64,000 nt of DNA from NCBI RefSeq assembly GCF_900142475.1, contig NZ_FRAY01000007.1, positions 1 through 64,000 of the forward strand. Direction: 5' to 3'. Shown one piece after another: positions 25,999 to 33,552 of this stretch. The notes under the pieces were generated by a model. It worked only from the letters and a program-made list of their open reading frames with translations, did no database searches and had not been told where the DNA came from. The stretch comes from Fibrobacter sp. UWH4 (GTDB lineage: Bacteria; Fibrobacterota; Fibrobacteria; Fibrobacterales; Fibrobacteraceae). A program made the translations under genes and the position numbers. The first letter of the stretch is position 1; each line of letters opens with the position of its first letter.

Positions 25999-27825
25999 CT
26001 ACTTAATCCTATGTCCTGTCAGGTCGAAGCGTTTGCCGTTCTTTTCGATGAAGAGCGTGTTGCCCTTCTTGAGGAGTCGCGGAGCCAAGTCGCGGTTCAT
26101 GGCGGCAGGGAGAGCAGTGCGAATCCCTTGCGGTTCTTCGCAGCTTTCACCCGAGCAGAATTCAATCCAGTCGATATCCATCCAGTCGCCAGTAACCGTG
26201 AAGCGGAGAATGTGTTCGCCTTCGGTCAGGCTGACCTTGGCTTCGACCGTATTGTATTCGTCGTAATTGTCTTCGCCCTCAGTGGCTGCAGGCACGGCGA
26301 TTTCTTCGGTAATGTCCTTGCCGTCCATAGAGAGCTTGAAGCTTGACGTGTTGTTGGCAGAAGCCACAGAAGCGTTCATCGTGTAAGTTCCCGTCGAGGC
26401 CACCTTCACGGTGTATTCGAGCCATTCACCCGCCTGGTTGTAACCCACGATCACGCCGGTCGCCTTCTTGTAAAGGTCTACGCCGGTACCCGGGCGGTAG
26501 TCGCTATCGCCGTGGTTTTCGGTATCGTTTTCGTTGTAGGTGGTGTTGCCCTGGCCCACACCGTTAATGTCGAAATCTTCCACTTCGATCTTGCCCGGAA
26601 TGGCGAGAGCTTCGCCCTTGAACGGAGCGCGCGGAACCGGCTTGAGAACCAAACGGAGAAGTGCCGAGCCATGTGCCGGAAGTTCGATAGAAACATGGGA
26701 TACTGGGCCCAAGTCCTTCTTTTTCCAGGCATCGCGAACTTCCACTTCGCCTTCTACGCCAATGTCTGCAAAGTTGCATTCCACAGTCTGGGTAGAACTG
26801 TTGTTATTGAGAAGTGCCACGGCGATATCGCCATTTTTCAAGGGCTTGGTCCAAATCTGCTTGCCGTTCACGTCGGAGACGCGATGTCCCTGAACGCCCA
26901 GAGAATCCTGGTTAATGGCAATCATATCCTTGTTCAGGTACAGGTCCTTCGTTTCGTTACTCATGTTGCGCACATCGGAACTGATCATGATGGGGGCAGC
27001 CATGATGGACCACATCGTCATCTGGGAGCGCTGTTCTTCGTAAGAGAGGCCCCTATTGCCTACTTCGAGCATATCCGGGTCGTTCCAGTGGCCGGGCTTA
27101 GCGATTTGCCAATACTTGTTGTTGGCATCGATAATTTCGTAGACGCCGCGGTACCAGGAGGTAGAAATCCATTCGGGGCCAATGTCGAAAGTGGTACGCC
27201 AGAGGTTCGCGATTTTCGGCATCCAGTCCTTGTATTCCCACATGCAAATGCTGAACACGATGTCGCGTCCGGAATTGCGGAGGGCCTTGGACATGGCGGT
27301 GTAATCTTTTTCTTGGGTATTCGGGTCAGAATCGCAGTTGTCGTACTTCCAGTAGTCAACGCCCCATTCGGCGAGTTTCTTGGCATCCTGTTCTTCGTGA
27401 CCATTGGAACCGCTCTGGCTATCCCATTTGCTGTTGTAATGGTGGCAGGTGCGCTTGCCGCGGTCGCCGTAAAGGCCGAACTTAAGGCCCTTCGCATGCA
27501 CGTAATCGGCAATGGCTTTCATGCCGCTCGGGAAGGTTTTCGGATTATTCTGGAGGTTGCCTTGCGCATCGCGCTTGGTGTCCATCCAGTTGTCGTCGAG
27601 GTTCAGGTAAATGTAGCCCGCGTCCTTCAAGCCAGAAGACACCATGGCATCGGCAATTTCCTGAATCTGCTTTTCATTGATGTTTTCGTGGAACACGTTC
27701 CAGCTGTTCCATCCCAGCGGAGGCGTAAGCACCAGGCTGTCAGGATGCGCAAAGGCCTGAGAAGCCATACCCAAAAAGGCAAGGGCAACAGCCCCGCCGA
27801 GCGAGCATTTTTTTAAACCAAACAT
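25999..27825 (-). CDS. secreted GH27 alpha-galactosidase with CBM6
   Basis: 608 residues: signal peptide (MFGLKKCSLGGAVALAFLGMASQAFA), GH27 (beta/alpha)8 domain (about 30-310), antiparallel beta domain (about 310-400), CBM6 (about 415-560, KIEVEDFDINGVGQGNTTYN) and the C-terminal cassette LFIEKNGKRFDLTGHRIK. Nucleophile Asp lies in DYWKYDNCD and acid/base Asp in HWNDPDMLE; TPPLGWNSWNVF and LDDNWM are classic GH27 motifs. It removes terminal alpha-1,6-galactose, for example from galactomannan or oligosaccharides. Start chosen at 27825: GGAG lies 6 bases before this ATG but directly abuts the ATG at 27831. The shared palindrome and core lie upstream. Confidence 0.95.
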   Translation of the reverse strand: MFGLKKCSLGGAVALAFLGMASQAFAHPDSLVLTPPLGWNSWNVFHENINEKQIQEIADAMVSSGLKDAGYIYLNLDDNWMDTKRDAQGNLQNNPKTFPSGMKAIADYVHAKGLKFGLYGDRGKRTCHHYNSKWDSQSGSNGHEEQDAKKLAEWGVDYWKYDNCDSDPNTQEKDYTAMSKALRNSGRDIVFSICMWEYKDWMPKIANLWRTTFDIGPEWISTSWYRGVYEIIDANNKYWQIAKPGHWNDPDMLEVGNRGLSYEEQRSQMTMWSIMAAPIMISSDVRNMSNETKDLYLNKDMIAINQDSLGVQGHRVSDVNGKQIWTKPLKNGDIAVALLNNNSSTQTVECNFADIGVEGEVEVRDAWKKKDLGPVSHVSIELPAHGSALLRLVLKPVPRAPFKGEALAIPGKIEVEDFDINGVGQGNTTYNENDTENHGDSDYRPGTGVDLYKKATGVIVGYNQAGEWLEYTVKVASTGTYTMNASVASANNTSSFKLSMDGKDITEEIAVPAATEGEDNYDEYNTVEAKVSLTEGEHILRFTVTGDWMDIDWIEFCSGESCEEPQGIRTALPAAMNRDLAPRLLKKGNTLFIEKNGKRFDLTGHRIK

Positions 27826-27851
27826 CTTCATCTCCACTTTTTTTTGATTTA

Positions 27852-27923
27852 CTGGTTTAAAAATACTCTCCAAAAACGGCAAAATACCCGCCAAAACAGA
27901 AGGCGCCATTGATTATTTGTCAA
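27852..27923 (-). promoter_or_regulatory. shared regulon promoter unit, GH27
   Basis: Palindrome TTGATTATTTGTCAA at 27909-27923 and core element CTGGTTTAAAAATACT at 27852-27867. The palindrome begins 84 bases from the start codon. It overlaps a longer inverted repeat that may terminate the esterase gene. Confidence 0.5.
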
Positions 27924-27928
27924 TGGCG
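27904..27928 (-). terminator. possible terminator after the CE1-type esterase gene
   Basis: CGCCATTGA (27904-27912) with TCAATGGCG (27920-27928). The following minus-strand sequence CCTTCTGTTTT is only moderately T-rich. Confidence 0.5.
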
Positions 27929-28031
27929 TTCTATGGATTCTATCTCCCCAAAGAGGATAACTCTACTATGGCAACAAGTTGCCAAGTATCGTATAGCTTC
28001 GCTCCAGAATGATAATCCGGTTTTGGCTTTT

Positions 28032-29540
28032 TCAGCGGGAAACGGGCACCAGGAGCGACTTTTTGCCCTTCAAGCTCCGCAAAAGATACACACCCTTAGT
28101 GAACCCAGCCTGTTCAAGCGATTCGGCAAAACCCGCATCATGAATTTCAACCAAGCCGAGCCTGCTTCCGTGTATATTGAACACGGCGTACTCCGATGGT
28201 TGCTCACGCATGTACTGTACCCCACGCAAAGTCGACGGATCTTCCTCAGGAATTTGCGCGGCATCGAGTTTTGCAATTTTCACGTTGTCGAGCGTAAGCG
28301 TTCCCGTCACAGCACCGGCATTGAAACTCAGGCGGCTGTTCGTATCGGTCGCGGCCGTCATCTGGAACTTGAACGTGAACGTCTTTGACGTAGTGCCGAG
28401 TTCAAAATTCTGCTTTTCCTTGAGGTAAGATGCCCACGGGTCGTTGTGCTGTTCCACATTCACCTCGAGCGTACGTGCCGCACCCGCGCTCGCGTCAAAA
28501 CTGATTTCGTTCCACTGTCCCTTTTCAAGGTGCAAATCGTGCTGGATAAGTTGCACCTGGTAATTCTCGGTACCGATGGCAGAAATATCCAGCTGGTACT
28601 TGCCGCCCTTGGCCTCGCCCGTCGCCTGCGCGTCACCGTGCACCTGCAGGTCCCAAGACACGGCGCTCGAATCGAAGCCGCCGTTAAAGACTTCATCGCG
28701 GTTCGTAGGCACGACAATCGCAGGTGTCGGCGGCGGAAGAGAGGAACCATCCAGCGAATAGTTCTTCACAAAATTCCAGATTTCCACGCTCGTGTTCACG
28801 CTCACGGCCTCGTCCATAGAATACCAATGACCCTTTCCTTCGATTGTCAGCAGGCGCACCTCGACGCCATCGGTGCAGCCGCTCCAAATTTCAAGAGACG
28901 CGGCAGAGCCCGACTTAGTCGTCGGATACGGCTTAATCTTCTGCGAACTGCTTGAGCACTTTTGCGCATTGACCCAGCCCTTCAGGGTATTCACGGTGCT
29001 GTTATAATTCACCACATCGTCGCTCGTGCCGTGCGTATGCATAATCGGCATCGCACGCTTGGGCGAATTCACGCCGCCACCACCCGAAACAGGCGCAATA
29101 GCCGCAATCATGTCACCCATCTTGTTTGCCGCATGGTAGCTCATCATGCCACCCATCGAAAATCCCGAAACATATACACGGTTTTTATCGATTCCGTATT
29201 TTTGATACATTTCGTTGATGATTGCCTTCAAGAAATTGACATCCTTGTCGCCGCCAATGTCCCAGGCCTTGTTTTCGCCATTCGGGAAAACCACCACGAA
29301 GCGCGCGGTATCGGCAATGGACTCCCACTTCGCCGCATTCTTCTGGTAGGAGGCGTCCTGATTCATGCCGTGCATCTGAATGATGAGCGGGCGATTCTTT
29401 TCGATTCCCGACGGAGCATACACGAGCATGCTACGGGATTTTCCGTCTACAGTTAGGTTGTCTGCAAAAGCATTACCCGTAAACAGCGCAACACTCACGA
29501 GGGCAAGCACCACCTTGCCCAAATTTTTCATACCAAACAT
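28032..29540 (-). CDS. secreted CE1/LpqC-type esterase with CBM4/9-like domain
   Basis: 502 residues: signal peptide (MFGMKNLGKVVLALVSVALFTGNAFA), an alpha/beta-hydrolase of the PHB-depolymerase/feruloyl-esterase (LpqC, CE1) type (about 27-245), a Pro linker (LPPPTPA), a CBM4/9-like jelly roll (about 265-425, NGGFDSSAVSWDLQVHGDAQ) and a C-terminal module (YAVFNIHGSRLGLVEIHD). The nucleophile Ser is in GFSMGG, the oxyanion motif in QMHGMNQD, a His in GKGHWYS and a likely Asp in HGTSDDVV. It probably removes acetyl or feruloyl groups from hemicellulose. AGGAG lies 6 bases upstream of the ATG. Unlike its neighbours it lacks the shared palindrome; a dispersed repeat occupies that position. Confidence 0.88.
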   Translation of the reverse strand: MFGMKNLGKVVLALVSVALFTGNAFADNLTVDGKSRSMLVYAPSGIEKNRPLIIQMHGMNQDASYQKNAAKWESIADTARFVVVFPNGENKAWDIGGDKDVNFLKAIINEMYQKYGIDKNRVYVSGFSMGGMMSYHAANKMGDMIAAIAPVSGGGGVNSPKRAMPIMHTHGTSDDVVNYNSTVNTLKGWVNAQKCSSSSQKIKPYPTTKSGSAASLEIWSGCTDGVEVRLLTIEGKGHWYSMDEAVSVNTSVEIWNFVKNYSLDGSSLPPPTPAIVVPTNRDEVFNGGFDSSAVSWDLQVHGDAQATGEAKGGKYQLDISAIGTENYQVQLIQHDLHLEKGQWNEISFDASAGAARTLEVNVEQHNDPWASYLKEKQNFELGTTSKTFTFKFQMTAATDTNSRLSFNAGAVTGTLTLDNVKIAKLDAAQIPEEDPSTLRGVQYMREQPSEYAVFNIHGSRLGLVEIHDAGFAESLEQAGFTKGVYLLRSLKGKKSLLVPVSR

Positions 29541-29590
29541 CCTTCGCTCCTTATGTTAATTGCACTCTCGCACCACTCAAGCACCTTTAT

Positions 29591-29655
29591 GAATTCGGAA
29601 TTTAGATTTCAGAATTTATAATGAGTTTCTGAATTCTGAAATCCGAAATCTGAAC
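29591..29655. repeat. dispersed GAATTC-rich repeat with inverted arms
   Basis: GATTTCAGAATT (29605-29616) and AATTCTGAAATC (29632-29643) form 12-bp arms. Related sequence occurs at 54276-54308 and 58111-58145. It lies where the neighbouring enzyme genes have the shared palindrome. Confidence 0.7.
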
Positions 29656-29667
29656 TAGCCCGAAGGG

Positions 29668-31992
29668 CTATTTCGTTACCGTAAAGCGATAAACCATCCC
29701 ATTCTTCGCTCTAATCAGGTAGATTCCTTTTTCCGAAACCATGGCGCGAACTTTAGACTGGGCTTCGCTTGCACTTGCGGCAAACACGGCGCCCACAAAG
29801 CTTCCGTTCAGGCCGTACACGCGGTAAACCTGTTCAGCCTGCACATCGTAACGAACCGCATTGGCAATCCCCATCGGATCAATCGGTTCCGGATCCGTAG
29901 CATCCTTGCCCTTCACGAACGTAAAGTAGTCGATATCAAGCCAAGAGCCAACCACCGTGAAGCGGAGCACATGTTCGCCAGCAGGGAGCGTCACATTAGC
30001 CTGCACCTTGTTGTAGTCGTCGTAATTCTCTTCGCCGGAACTTGCCGCCGGCACCGCAATTTCTTCGGTGATGTCCTTGCCATCCAAGGAGAGCTTGAAA
30101 CTCGAGGTGTTGCCTGCAGCAGCGACAGCCGCGAACATGGTGTAGTCCCCCGCTTCCTTCACGTTCACGGTGTATTCAAGCCAGTCACCTTCGCTATTGT
30201 AGCCCACAATAATTCCAGTCGCCTTCTTGTAAAGGTCAACACCGGTACCTGCGCGGTAGTCGCTGTCGCCGTGGTTCTCGGAATCGCCGTCGTAGTAAGA
30301 GGTACCGTCCTTGCCCTTGCCCGGCACGTCGAAGTTTTCTGCCTCAATCTTGCCCGGGAGCGCAATGGCGGGGCAATTTTCACCAGCAGCACAGAACGGA
30401 GTCTGCGGGACAGGTTCAGAACCTGCGCCATCGAGATAAATTTCATCGTTCACGTCAACACCGACCTTGAACCAGTCAAAGTCCGCATAGCCGCCCGCCT
30501 GCTTTGTTGCAAAGTTGAAGAGGCCCCAGCGCACTCCCACAAACATGTGGAGGTCGTAATTGAGCTTCACGTCGCTACCAATCTTTGTCCAGGTATTGCC
30601 ATCGGTGCTGTAGTAGAAGTATGCGGTACCGCGGTCAATCGGCAAGTCGAAATCAATTCGCAGGTAAACCTTGGAACCCGAAATCGCCTTGTTGTCCTTC
30701 AGGCTTTCACCATCCTTGTTTCCGGTGTACATCACCACCTTGTAGCTGTCGCCATCCTTGGCGAGTGCCACAAAACCCTTGTCGTCCTGCAGGGCAACGA
30801 GGCCCGCCATGTCGCCATCCTTCATGCCGGTGCCATCCACAAGCGTACGGCCAGAACTCTTAGGGCCAAAGGATCGCTGGGTCAGCGTATTCTTCGCACT
30901 CACCACGCGGCTATCGGTGCGGCTCGTAGTAATGCGGTAGAATCCCGGATTTGCAGACAAACTCCAGTTCTTGTTATCGGGATTGTGGTTGAACTGCCAT
31001 TCAAGAGCAAGTTCGCTGGATTCAAAATCATCGCTGGTGACCATGCCATAGCCCGGAAGCGGGGATTCCGGCAGGTCAATCGTGGAGGGAGCCTTGCTTC
31101 CGCTGGTCGGAACCGGCCAGCCGTCCTTCCATTCCATCGGCACCAGGTGCGACATACGGCCGACCGGGCCGGAATCGCGGAACAGGAGGGCATACCACTT
31201 GCCATCGGGAGTATCAAAGATGCCACCCTGCGCAACACCGTTATCAGCCAAAAACACTCTGCCGGTATAGCCCGAAAGCAGGCTCTTGGAGCGGTAAACC
31301 ACTTCAGTACGGCAAGAACCATTCGGCCAAGAAATCGTGAACAGGTAGTATTCACCGTTCACCTTTTCCATGTGCGAGCCTTCCTGCTGTACAATATAGC
31401 CGCTCTTGCCGGTAGCCTGGTTCACGCTCACGCCGCCGAGCTTACCGCTCCTGCCGCCAGCCTTCACACCGCTTGCATCGTCGTTTAGCTGCACATAGCC
31501 AATCTGGTCGCCGCTGCCGTAGAACACCCACACGGTGCCGTCGTCATCGAAGAACAAAGAAGGGTCGTGGTAGAACGGGAGCTGCACTTCGCTCCACTGG
31601 CCGCTTTCCACATCGGCAGTTTTGTACAAATGCGTCTTGCCAGTCGTGTAAGACGGTGTCAGCACGTAGAAAAATCCCTTGTGGTAGCGAATGCTCGAAG
31701 CCCACGAGCCCTTACCGTAGGCGTCCTTGCCGCCATTCAAGTTCTGCTGGTCGTTGTTGGTGAGCGTCTGGTAGGCGTATCCCACTGTGCGCCACTGGGC
31801 CAAATCCGTGCTCTTGAATACGGGCACGCCCGGGGCAAAGTGCATGGTCGTCGTCACCATGTAGTAAGCATCGTCGACACGGACAATGGAAGGGTCCGGG
31901 CTATCGACGTACATAATCGGGTTATTGACCGTCGCCGCGTAAACGGCACAAGAACTAGCGAGGGCAATGCCCAAACCTTTAAGCCATCCCAT
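29668..31992 (-). CDS. secreted GH43 beta-xylosidase/alpha-L-arabinofuranosidase with CBM6
   Basis: 774 residues: signal peptide (MGWLKGLGIALASSCAVYA), five-bladed GH43 propeller (about 22-310), a concanavalin-like GH43 C-terminal domain (about 320-515, DDFESSELALEWQFNHNPDN), CBM6 (about 545-690, KIEAENFDVPGKGKDGTSYY) and a C-terminal module (VYRVYGLNGSFVGAVF). The three acidic catalytic positions are visible: Asp in VDSPDPSIV, Asp in YHDPSLFFDDDG and Glu in QEGSHMEK. The opening DDAYYMVTTTMHFAPGVPVF resembles GH43 subfamily 12-like enzymes acting on arabinoxylan or arabinan; the precise activity is unknown. AAGGAG lies upstream of the ATG. The palindrome lies 103 bases upstream, farther than in the other genes, but the palindrome-to-core spacing is the same. 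Confidence 0.93.
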   Translation of the reverse strand: MGWLKGLGIALASSCAVYAATVNNPIMYVDSPDPSIVRVDDAYYMVTTTMHFAPGVPVFKSTDLAQWRTVGYAYQTLTNNDQQNLNGGKDAYGKGSWASSIRYHKGFFYVLTPSYTTGKTHLYKTADVESGQWSEVQLPFYHDPSLFFDDDGTVWVFYGSGDQIGYVQLNDDASGVKAGGRSGKLGGVSVNQATGKSGYIVQQEGSHMEKVNGEYYLFTISWPNGSCRTEVVYRSKSLLSGYTGRVFLADNGVAQGGIFDTPDGKWYALLFRDSGPVGRMSHLVPMEWKDGWPVPTSGSKAPSTIDLPESPLPGYGMVTSDDFESSELALEWQFNHNPDNKNWSLSANPGFYRITTSRTDSRVVSAKNTLTQRSFGPKSSGRTLVDGTGMKDGDMAGLVALQDDKGFVALAKDGDSYKVVMYTGNKDGESLKDNKAISGSKVYLRIDFDLPIDRGTAYFYYSTDGNTWTKIGSDVKLNYDLHMFVGVRWGLFNFATKQAGGYADFDWFKVGVDVNDEIYLDGAGSEPVPQTPFCAAGENCPAIALPGKIEAENFDVPGKGKDGTSYYDGDSENHGDSDYRAGTGVDLYKKATGIIVGYNSEGDWLEYTVNVKEAGDYTMFAAVAAAGNTSSFKLSLDGKDITEEIAVPAASSGEENYDDYNKVQANVTLPAGEHVLRFTVVGSWLDIDYFTFVKGKDATDPEPIDPMGIANAVRYDVQAEQVYRVYGLNGSFVGAVFAASASEAQSKVRAMVSEKGIYLIRAKNGMVYRFTVTK

Positions 31993-32038
31993 ATTTAACT
32001 CCTTTATTCGAGCGCACCACCGCCCGTATATAATCTTT

Positions 32039-32109
32039 CAACTTAAAATTACCCTTAAAATGGCTAAATAGGCCTCACGCGCGAGCATGTTCCATTGACA
32101 AATTGTCAA
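32039..32109 (-). promoter_or_regulatory. shared regulon promoter unit, GH43
   Basis: Palindrome TTGACAAATTGTCAA at 32095-32109 (perfect) and core element CAACTTAAAATTACCC at 32039-32054. The leader to the start codon is about 20 bases longer than in the other six. Confidence 0.6.
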
Positions 32110-32180
32110 GTTTGGGTAAACATTCCGTTACATCTAGTCGCCAGCAAACAATTCCATCTTACTCACCCCGCACACTTTTC

Positions 32181-32188
32181 TATCTTTG
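32181..32188 (+). promoter_or_regulatory. possible TAnnTTTG promoter core of folD
   Basis: TATCTTTG matches the -7 element of Bacteroidota-type promoters, 38 bases upstream of the folD ATG. A similar TATATTTG precedes pgi. The corresponding upstream TTG element is not obvious. Confidence 0.4.
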
Positions 32189-32225
32189 CAGCAAACAACC
32201 GCGCATCTGCGCACCGGAGACACTT

Positions 32226-33065
32226 ATGGCAGCACTCATCCTCGACGGCAAGGCCCTTGCCAAGACCACTGAAGAAGAACTCAGCGCCCGCGTGGCCAAG
32301 CTCAAGGAAAAGACGGGCAAGACCCCCATCCTTGCAACAATCCTCGTCGGTGATGACCCGGCCAGCGCCACCTACGTCAAGATGAAGGGCAACGCCTGCG
32401 CCCGCGTGGGTATGGAAAGCATCCGCGTGGTTCTCCCCAAGAACACCACCACCGAAGAACTCCTGAACAAAATCCAGGAACTCAACGAGAACCGCGACGT
32501 GCACGGCATCTTGCTGCAGCACCCAGTTCCGCGCCACATCGACGAACGCGCCGCCTTCGAAGCCATTGACGCCCGCAAGGACGTAGACGGCGTGACCTGC
32601 CTCGGCTTTGGACGTATGGCCATGGGCGAACCCGCTTACGGTTGCGCAACGCCAGCCGGCATTATGCGTCTTCTCAAGGCTTACAACATTCCTCTCAAGG
32701 GTAAGCACGCCGTGGTCGTAGGCCGCAGCGCCATTCTCGGAAAGCCGATGGCCCTAATGCTTTTAAATGCAGACTGCACCGTAACCATTTGCCACAGCAA
32801 GACCGAGAACCTTCCCGAATTCGTGAAGCAGGCCGACATCCTCGTGGGTGCTGTCGGCAAGCCGGAATTCATCAAGAAGGAATGGATCAAGCAGGGCGCC
32901 GTCGTGGTTGACGCCGGCTACCATCCGGGTGGCGTGGGCGATATCGAAAAGGGTCTCGACGACGTGGCATCGGCCTACACTCCGGTTCCGGGCGGCGTGG
33001 GCCCCATGACCATCAACACGCTCATCTACCAGAGCGTAGAATCCGGCGAAAAATATTTGGGATAA
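32226..33065 (+). CDS. folD: bifunctional methylenetetrahydrofolate dehydrogenase/cyclohydrolase
   Basis: 279 residues, cytoplasmic. FolD interconverts 5,10-methylene-, methenyl- and 10-formyl-tetrahydrofolate with NADP. The N-terminal catalytic domain has [15 protein letters not shown] with the family lysine, and [11 protein letters not shown]. The Rossmann domain has [14 protein letters not shown], and the C-terminal signature is [11 protein letters not shown]. Length and motif order are normal. Start chosen at 32226, where GGAG lies 6 bases upstream; the open frame extends 41 codons further without a ribosome site. It is divergent from GH43 and appears monocistronic. A housekeeping gene marking the edge of the enzyme island. 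Confidence 0.97.
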   Translation: MAALILDGKALAKTTEEELSARVAKLKEKTGKTPILATILVGDDPASATYVKMKGNACARVGMESIRVVLPKNTTTEELLNKIQELNENRDVHGILLQHPVPRHIDERAAFEAIDARKDVDGVTCLGFGRMAMGEPAYGCATPAGIMRLLKAYNIPLKGKHAVVVGRSAILGKPMALMLLNADCTVTICHSKTENLPEFVKQADILVGAVGKPEFIKKEWIKQGAVVVDAGYHPGGVGDIEKGLDDVASAYTPVPGGVGPMTINTLIYQSVESGEKYLG

Positions 33066-33085
33066 CAGAGCCTTCGGCAGAGCTT

Positions 33086-33120
33086 AGAACTTAGAGCTCA
33101 GTAAACATCTTCTAAGTTCT
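33086..33120. repeat. inverted repeat of a dispersed type (AGAACTTAGA)
   Basis: AGAACTTAGA (33086-33095) and TCTAAGTTCT (33111-33120), followed by AGCGAAGCGC and AGCGCAAAGCGCT. It lies between the convergent folD and small-protein genes and could serve as a terminator, but no T-run is present. Confidence 0.6.
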
Positions 33121-33160
33121 GTAGCGAAGCGCACTAAGTTCTACCAACTAGCGCAAAGCG

Positions 33161-33484
33161 CTACCGTCTCGTGCGTTCCAGTTCGACGGCGTCTGTTTCG
33201 GGAGAATTCGGCGAAAGCATGCCTTTCACCATATCGCCGACAAATTCCGCACCGACACCGATCAGCGTTCCGACGGTAGAATCGTTCGAATATTCGCGAC
33301 TGTCCATCTTGGCAGTCGCATCTTTTATGGCAGACTTTTCGTTCTCTTTAGGGTCCGCATAAACAACCGGCCCTTTCTTGTTGCCCAAATCAATAGAGTC
33401 GGCGGCAGTAGGCGCTTTCTTTTGCACCAGCTGGGCGCAGGCAATGCCCGCAAGCATAAATATGGCCAATCCAAGAAATTTCAT
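33161..33484 (-). CDS. small secreted protein of unknown function
   Basis: 107 residues. A signal peptide (MKFLGLAIFMLAGIACAQ) is followed by a charged, low-complexity mature part with a hydrophobic stretch VGTLIGVGAEFVGDMVKGM, which may be an amphipathic or membrane-associated helix. The cleavage region contains a Cys (GIACAQ), so a lipoprotein cannot be excluded, although the residues around it fit poorly. Start chosen at 33484 with AAGG 8 bases upstream. No homologous family is recognised. The upstream neighbour is the SIR2-like gene, 68 bases away on the same strand; a functional link is not evident. Confidence 0.6.
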   Translation of the reverse strand: MKFLGLAIFMLAGIACAQLVQKKAPTAADSIDLGNKKGPVVYADPKENEKSAIKDATAKMDSREYSNDSTVGTLIGVGAEFVGDMVKGMLSPNSPETDAVELERTRR

Positions 33485-33552
33485 TTTCACACCCTTCGGT
33501 GCAAAATATAGCAAGACAAAAGACTGCCGGGCAGGTTTCCCAGTAGCGAGTA

